Positions 5,698 through 8,427 of a DNA stretch of 8,427 nucleotides are shown piece after piece. Under the pieces are notes generated by a model, which saw only the letters and a list, made by a program, of their open reading frames with translations, ran no database searches and had not been told where the DNA came from. Numbering within the stretch: the stretch's first letter is position 1; each line of letters begins with the position of its first letter. A program made the position numbers and the translations under genes. Where the stretch lies: contig JAITOS010000154.1 in assembly GCA_031289815.1 (NCBI GenBank), forward strand, positions 1-8,427, given 5' to 3'. This stretch comes from Peptococcaceae bacterium. Lineage in GTDB: Bacteria > Bacillota > Desulfitobacteriia > Desulfitobacteriales > Desulfitobacteriaceae.

Positions 5698-6502
5698 GGA
5701 GCTTTTCCACCTCCTGGTACGTTGCTGTCGGCGCGTTCTGCAAGCGGACGAAGCGGCTGATATTCTCGACAAAAGGGGGATGACTGTCCAAGAGGCGGAG
5801 CGCCAGCCACTTGGAGTTGAAAAATGAAGCGGCCGGCAGCGTTTGCAGCCGCGGCAAGAGCTCTTGGATCAGGCCTTCGATCTCCGCGGAATAGCGGACT
5901 TGTTTGGGCGCGGTCGGCCGCTGTTGAACCGCGATTTCGTAGAGCGCGGTTTGAACTTCTTTGAGACCTTTGCCATTGCGGGCCGTGGTGGGGATGACCG
6001 GGACGCCCAAATCCTTTTCCAGCAACGGAATATTCACCGTGATTCCTTTCTTCCCCGCCTCATCCATCAAATTCACACAGACGACCATCCGGGAGGTAAT
6101 CTCCATGATTTGCAAGGCAAGATTGAGGCTGCGTTCCAATGCGGTGGCGTCGAGGATCACCAGCATGGCGTCAGGCTGGCCAAAGCAGATGAAATCTCTG
6201 GCGATTTCTTCTTCGGCGCTGTGGGCCAGAAGGGAATAGGTTCCGGGCAGATCGACCAGTAAAAAGGATTTTTCGCGAAACAGGAAAGCGCCTTGAGCGC
6301 GATCAACGGTTTTTCCGGGCCAATTCCCGGTGTGTTGACGCAGGCCGGTTAAGGCGTTGAATAAGGTGCTTTTGCCGACATTCGGATTGCCGGCGATCGC
6401 CACGACGGCTTGATCATTTTTCAGAGGCAGATGAAAGAAATGTTTTCTGATATGCTCATTGAAGGACGGAGAGTGGCGGCGTTTGCCGATGGTTATGTTC
6501 AT
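5678..6502 (-). CDS. feoB: FeoB GTPase half (N-terminal G domain, split FeoB)
   Basis: A protein of 274 aa holding the cytoplasmic small-GTPase domain of FeoB and the helical spacer after it. G motifs are G1 GNPNVGKS (38-45), a G2-region Thr in GKTVDRA (64-70), G3 DLPGTYSL (84-91), G4 NLMD (144-147) and a G5-like TTARNGKG (172-179). Residues 200-265 form the helical domain. About 30 residues precede the G1 strand, somewhat more than in many FeoB proteins. The protein ends before any transmembrane helix, and the permease is encoded in the next frame, overlapping by 20 nt. GTP binding and hydrolysis here would gate or drive Fe(II) uptake through the permease protein, so the two must associate. 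The start ATG 6502 is 31 nt downstream of feoA and has only a weak AGGGAAA ribosome site, so coupling to feoA is possible. Confidence 0.93.
   Translation of the reverse strand: MNITIGKRRHSPSFNEHIRKHFFHLPLKNDQAVVAIAGNPNVGKSTLFNALTGLRQHTGNWPGKTVDRAQGAFLFREKSFLLVDLPGTYSLLAHSAEEEIARDFICFGQPDAMLVILDATALERSLNLALQIMEITSRMVVCVNLMDEAGKKGITVNIPLLEKDLGVPVIPTTARNGKGLKEVQTALYEIAVQQRPTAPKQVRYSAEIEGLIQELLPRLQTLPAASFFNSKWLALRLLDSHPPFVENISRFVRLQNAPTATYQEVEKLHAYRLE
5710..5715 (-). promoter_or_regulatory. internal Shine-Dalgarno for the FeoB permease half
   Basis: On the minus strand AGGAGG (within CCAGGAGGTGG) lies 12 nt before ATG 5697, inside the last codons of the GTPase gene. It decides the permease start, and shows that the two feoB reading frames are separately initiated and not the product of a sequencing frameshift. 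Confidence 0.8.
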
Positions 6503-6533
6503 ACATTTTCCCTACTTTATCATTTATGTGTTT

Positions 6534-6761
6534 TTAGATGAGTTGGACGGTGATTTTCCCGGCGTCTTCCAGCCGTAAGGCAATGACGGAACCCCGAATT
6601 TCGTAGGCGATGGGATCGCCTGAGGGTGCAGGGCCTATACAGCGGATGTTGGCGCCGGGGATGATTCCGAGGTCCAGAATGCGCCGCCGCAGTAACCCTT
6701 CTATGCTTAGACTGGCTACGGTAGCTTGCGTACCGGCCTTTAGTGAAGACAGTGTGGCCAT
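6534..6761 (-). CDS. feoA: FeoA, SH3-like accessory protein of ferrous iron uptake
   Basis: A protein of 75 aa, the normal length for FeoA. It carries the family pattern: SSLKAGTQATVASL at the start, RRRILDLGIIPGANI at 25-39, and GDPIAYEIRGSVIALR at 48-63. FeoA is a small cytoplasmic SH3-like protein that associates with FeoB and is needed for full Fe(II) transport. It is the first gene of the feoA, feoB-GTPase, feoB-permease operon. The ATG at 6761 is set by a strong AAAGGAGGAG site, its AGGAGG core lying 9 nt upstream at 6771-6776. I see no convincing Fur box upstream. The only notable elements are a 9-bp direct repeat at 6789-6808 and a short palindrome at 6836-6846. Confidence 0.93.
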   Translation of the reverse strand: MATLSSLKAGTQATVASLSIEGLLRRRILDLGIIPGANIRCIGPAPSGDPIAYEIRGSVIALRLEDAGKITVQLI

Positions 6762-6788
6762 GCGATGTCTCCTCCTTTGGTGGCTTCG

Positions 6789-6846
6789 TTCAGAGTAACT
6801 TCAGAGTACTTGGAGTCGATGGAAGGGATGAAGATGTTAAAATAAC
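6789..6846 (-). promoter_or_regulatory. feoA upstream region with direct repeat and palindrome
   Basis: On the plus strand ttcagagta occurs at 6789-6797 and again at 6800-6808, a period of 11 bp (one helical turn). Further upstream of feoA lies the palindrome gttaaaataac (6836-6846). Both are candidates for a regulator site controlling the feo operon. Neither matches the Fur consensus as I know it, and I cannot place a convincing promoter here. Confidence 0.3.
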
Positions 6847-6916
6847 TTATTGAGACTGCGGCGAGAGTGTTACCGGCAAAGTTTGGTATTTTCTGCGAAC
6901 CTTTGAATACGTCAAC

Positions 6917-6961
6917 AAAAAAAGATCGAGTTCCTCACTTTCATGACGGAACCCGATCTTT
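6917..6961 (-). terminator. strong intrinsic terminator reading toward feoA
   Basis: Arms 6948-6961 and 6921-6934 pair over 14 positions on the minus strand (13 Watson-Crick pairs plus one G-U), with a 13-nt loop. The lower three A-T pairs use the T-run: on the minus strand the hairpin is followed by seven T (6923-6917). On the plus strand the hairpin is followed only by TTTAGGG, and one pair becomes an A-C mismatch, so it works best for minus-strand transcription. It ends transcripts coming from about 7209 or from the kinase gene before they reach feoA, or could act as an attenuator. Confidence 0.85.
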
Positions 6962-7001
6962 AGGGCGTATACTTTCTCTGTTCATCTAAATCGTAGGACA
7001 A
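6960..7001 (-). CDS. 13-aa mini-ORF ending at the terminator
   Basis: TTG at 7001 opens a 13-codon ORF, (M)SYDLDEQRKYTP, with GGGAGG 7 nt upstream. An in-frame ATG at 7016 would give 18 aa (adding MGGSI before L-SYDL) but has no good ribosome site. The stop codon touches the first stem base of the terminator, so ribosome occupancy could alter hairpin formation. This may be a leader peptide, a very small protein or chance. Confidence 0.25.
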   Translation of the reverse strand: MSYDLDEQRKYTP

Positions 7002-7023
7002 AATGCTACCTCCCATCTATATC

Positions 7024-7110
7024 TTATTTTTTCGGTACAGTCGTCGTCAAAGATTCCAAACCGACAGATTCCAAGATGGTTTCAATCATAGTCTTTTCCG
7101 TTATAGTCAT
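7024..7110 (-). CDS. 28-aa small peptide, unknown
   Basis: This ORF encodes 28 aa: MTITEKTMIETILESVGLES, then LTTTVPKK. It is helical and acidic in the middle, with a Thr-rich, Lys-ended tail, and has no Cys or signal peptide. ATG 7110 is preceded by GAGG in the purine-rich AAAAGAGGGGGG (about 7118-7129). ATG 7116, in frame, is an alternative but abuts the G-run. The ORF sits in the only short transcript-like unit of the region (promoter-like sequence 7216-7244, terminator 6917-6961), followed by the 13-aa mini-ORF. It could be a signalling or regulatory peptide or simply an ORF within a small RNA. I recognise no homologue. Confidence 0.35.
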   Translation of the reverse strand: MTITEKTMIETILESVGLESLTTTVPKK

Positions 7111-7215
7111 CAGCATCCCCCCCTCTTTTGCTAAAATAACGATACGATCATTTACGATATACTGTAGAAGACAGCCACTAAGGCCCCGAGAAAGTATACA
7201 AAGGGCATTTTCATT

Positions 7216-7244
7216 ATTCTAATTCATAACGGGAAAAAATACAA
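7216..7244 (-). promoter_or_regulatory. sigma-A-like promoter for a short minus-strand transcript
   Basis: On the minus strand TTGTAT (7244-7239) and TAGAAT (7221-7216) are separated by 17 nt. Upstream, 7250-7280 is a dense run of A and T tracts resembling an UP element. Transcription would start near 7209. The -10 matches consensus at 5 of 6 positions, the -35 at 3 of 6. Confidence 0.5.
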
Positions 7245-7413
7245 GGGCTTTTTAGAAAAAAAGGAAAATATTTTTTTGTTCGGGCATGATAACGCCGGCT
7301 GGAGAATGTCGAATTCAACAGCCGACGGAGATACAGGTTATGGTAAAACAGGCGGGTAAAAGGAAGACCGGGAAAGCGAAGCGGGAAGCAGGAGCGGCGG
7401 AGAAAATGTCGCG

Positions 7414-8427
7414 TCAGTCCGGGGAAATCGTTCTCTGGCGTATATAGGCGGCGATTTTGAAGTCTTCCTGCGAGATGTGCTTTATTAACCAGCGGACGAT
7501 GACCGTATTGGCTTTGTCGCTTAAATCAATGGACGAACCCTCCGTGTTGTATTGCGCAATGAGGTCGCCGACGGTTTCTTTGAAGTTATCGTGGAGCTGC
7601 TTGTGTTTTTGGTAGCCGGGGTAGTGGTATCTTCGCTGTAAGGCTTCTTCGTCCGCAAAGTGTCTTACGGTATACGTGGCCAAAAAGTCCAGTGTTTGGC
7701 TGAGTACGGCGGGGCTTTGGTTTTTGGCGCAGGCGTCTACCAGGTTGCTCGTCAGCTTGAACAATTGTTTGTGCTGCGTGTCAATTTCTTCGTTTCCGGT
7801 CTCAAGTTCCGCGTTCCAGGCGATTCCATGTTGCCAATGGTTTGTCTGATCTGTTTCCGGATGGTCAGATTCGGGGGGGGAATCGCTCTCCGGAAGCGTT
7901 TCTTCTGGTTTCGGGAGGGAATGAGGGGTTGACAGCAAATAGGTGTGCAGCTTTTGCACGACCTCGTCGATGTCCAACGGCTTGCCGATATGGTCGTTCA
8001 TGCCGGAGGTGATGCACTTTTCAATGTCTTCCCGGAAGACGTTGGCGGTCATGGCGATGATGGGGATCTGCTTGGCTTTGTCTCCGGGCAGCGCCCGGAT
8101 GCGGCGGGTGGCTTCATAGCCGTCCATTTCCGGCATCTGGACGTCCATGAAGATGACGTCGTAGCTTTCCGGATTTTTGGCGAATAGTTGTATGGCTTCC
8201 GCTCCGTTAGCGGCGCAGTCGATGTTTAAGAGGGTAGGCTCCAGGAGCGCCAGGACGATTTCGCGGTTGATTTCTACGTCTTCGGCGAGTAAGACCCGGT
8301 AGCCTTTAAAGACTCCGGCTTCTTCCGGCGGCGGCTCTTTTTGGGTGAGCGTTTCCGCTCCCAGGCATTCGTTGATGAGGTCGGCGATGGCCGAGGGGAA
8401 GAGCGGTTTGGAGAGGTATTTGTCAAC
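7414..8427 (-). CDS. hybrid histidine kinase/response regulator with C-terminal bacteriohemerythrin (5' end outside window)
   Basis: This is the C-terminal 337 residues of a larger protein, open through the right edge in one frame. Residues 1-22 (DKYLSKPL...) are the end of a first receiver domain. A complete second receiver spans about 43-165, with acidic pair E49 and D50, phospho-acceptor D95 in FMDVQMPEMDG, T128 and K149 (GKP). A Pro/Glu/Asp-rich linker of about 30 residues follows. A bacteriohemerythrin domain (about 203-335) has all seven diiron ligands: H219, H256, E260, H275, H279, H317 and D322. Two receivers in series suggest that the missing part is a hybrid sensor kinase. Hemerythrins bind O2 or sense iron, redox or NO, so this protein may couple phosphorelay output to oxygen or iron. 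It is on the same strand as feo but separated by a terminator. Confidence 0.9.
   Translation of the reverse strand, partial: VDKYLSKPLFPSAIADLINECLGAETLTQKEPPPEEAGVFKGYRVLLAEDVEINREIVLALLEPTLLNIDCAANGAEAIQLFAKNPESYDVIFMDVQMPEMDGYEATRRIRALPGDKAKQIPIIAMTANVFREDIEKCITSGMNDHIGKPLDIDEVVQKLHTYLLSTPHSLPKPEETLPESDSPPESDHPETDQTNHWQHGIAWNAELETGNEEIDTQHKQLFKLTSNLVDACAKNQSPAVLSQTLDFLATYTVRHFADEEALQRRYHYPGYQKHKQLHDNFKETVGDLIAQYNTEGSSIDLSDKANTVIVRWLIKHISQEDFKIAAYIRQRTISPD

Larger units (their letters stand above)
6762..7413. other. 652-bp stretch without a conventional gene
   Basis: Between feoA and the kinase/hemerythrin gene there is no ORF of normal size. From right to left the stretch holds: about 130 bp of downstream sequence of the kinase gene with no clear T-tailed hairpin, an A/T-tract block (7250-7280), a promoter-like sequence (7216-7244), three ACGAT copies (7139-7158), mini-ORFs on the minus strand, a terminator (6917-6961), and the feoA leader region with an 11-bp-period direct repeat. 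Confidence 0.6.

Noticed and set aside
5698..5772. Longer start for the FeoB permease half at ATG 5772.
   Set aside because: The added residues are an Arg/Ser-rich shadow of the GTPase frame, while a strong internal Shine-Dalgarno points to ATG 5697.
6800..6860. Possible Fur box upstream of feoA.
   Set aside because: The AT-rich palindrome gttaaaataac does not match the GATAATGATAATCATTATC-type consensus well enough.
6740..6934. Minus-strand frame open for 65 codons through the feoA leader, translating in part to SEVTLNEATKGG, which loosely recalls a FeoA N-terminus.
   Set aside because: It has no ATG, GTG or TTG start, and a run this long is not rare by chance. It overlaps the terminator T-run, and feoA itself has a clear start and ribosome site in another frame.
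7282..7330. Inverted repeat cggctg...cagccg downstream of the kinase/hemerythrin gene.
   Set aside because: Stem of about 6 bp with a long loop and no T-run on the minus strand; not supported as a terminator.
7340..7447. Plus-strand 35-aa Lys/Arg-rich ORF with GGAG 9 nt upstream.
   Set aside because: It runs antisense into the end of the hemerythrin gene, has low-complexity basic composition and no promoter, and could easily be chance.

Overview
The window looks like a chromosomal segment of a spore-former-type Firmicute of moderate to high GC. A Negativicutes/Sporomusaceae-like or clostridial host is my best guess, at low confidence. The support is strong AGGAGG-type ribosome sites, a YozG/DUF2975 pair, a feo locus in which FeoB is split into a GTPase protein and a permease protein, and a hybrid kinase ending in a bacteriohemerythrin domain. 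No rRNA, tRNA, CRISPR array, insertion sequence or phage gene is visible.

Layout. (1) 46-1989, plus strand: a tightly overlapped three-gene unit of a DUF2975 membrane protein, a YozG-type XRE repressor and a B12-binding-type radical SAM enzyme, followed at 2083 by a small lipoprotein. (2) 2460-3266, minus strand: uppP (undecaprenyl-diphosphatase), whose stop overlaps the lipoprotein stop in a shared TTAA. (3) 3348-4270, plus strand: an island, AT-rich over most of its length, of small unrecognised genes. It holds a 26-aa peptide with a near-perfect Shine-Dalgarno, a 38-aa peptide coupled to it by ATGA, and two paralogous three-helix membrane proteins of about 97 aa. The second membrane protein lies behind what looks like a decayed copy of the 38-aa gene, so the island seems to have arisen by tandem duplication of a two-gene unit. 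(4) 4288-6761, minus strand: feoA, feoB GTPase domain and feoB permease, an iron(II) uptake operon. (5) 6762-7413: no ordinary gene. On the minus strand there is a promoter-like sequence, one or more very short ORFs (28 aa, 13 or 18 aa, perhaps 18 aa leaderless) and a strong intrinsic terminator, which together look like a roughly 290-nt transcript of its own upstream of feoA. (6) 7414-8427, minus strand: the C-terminal part of a hybrid histidine kinase/response regulator (end of one receiver, one full receiver, bacteriohemerythrin), truncated by the window edge.

How the parts may work together. FeoA and the two halves of FeoB form one ferrous iron transporter. The hemerythrin-tipped signalling protein next door would bind a diiron centre and could sense O2 or iron state, but the terminator between them argues against a shared transcript. 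The YozG/DUF2975/radical SAM unit is translationally coupled and probably self-regulated by the XRE protein. The small-protein island (3348-4270) and the short peptide transcript (6917-7244) are the least explained stretches and the best candidates for something new.
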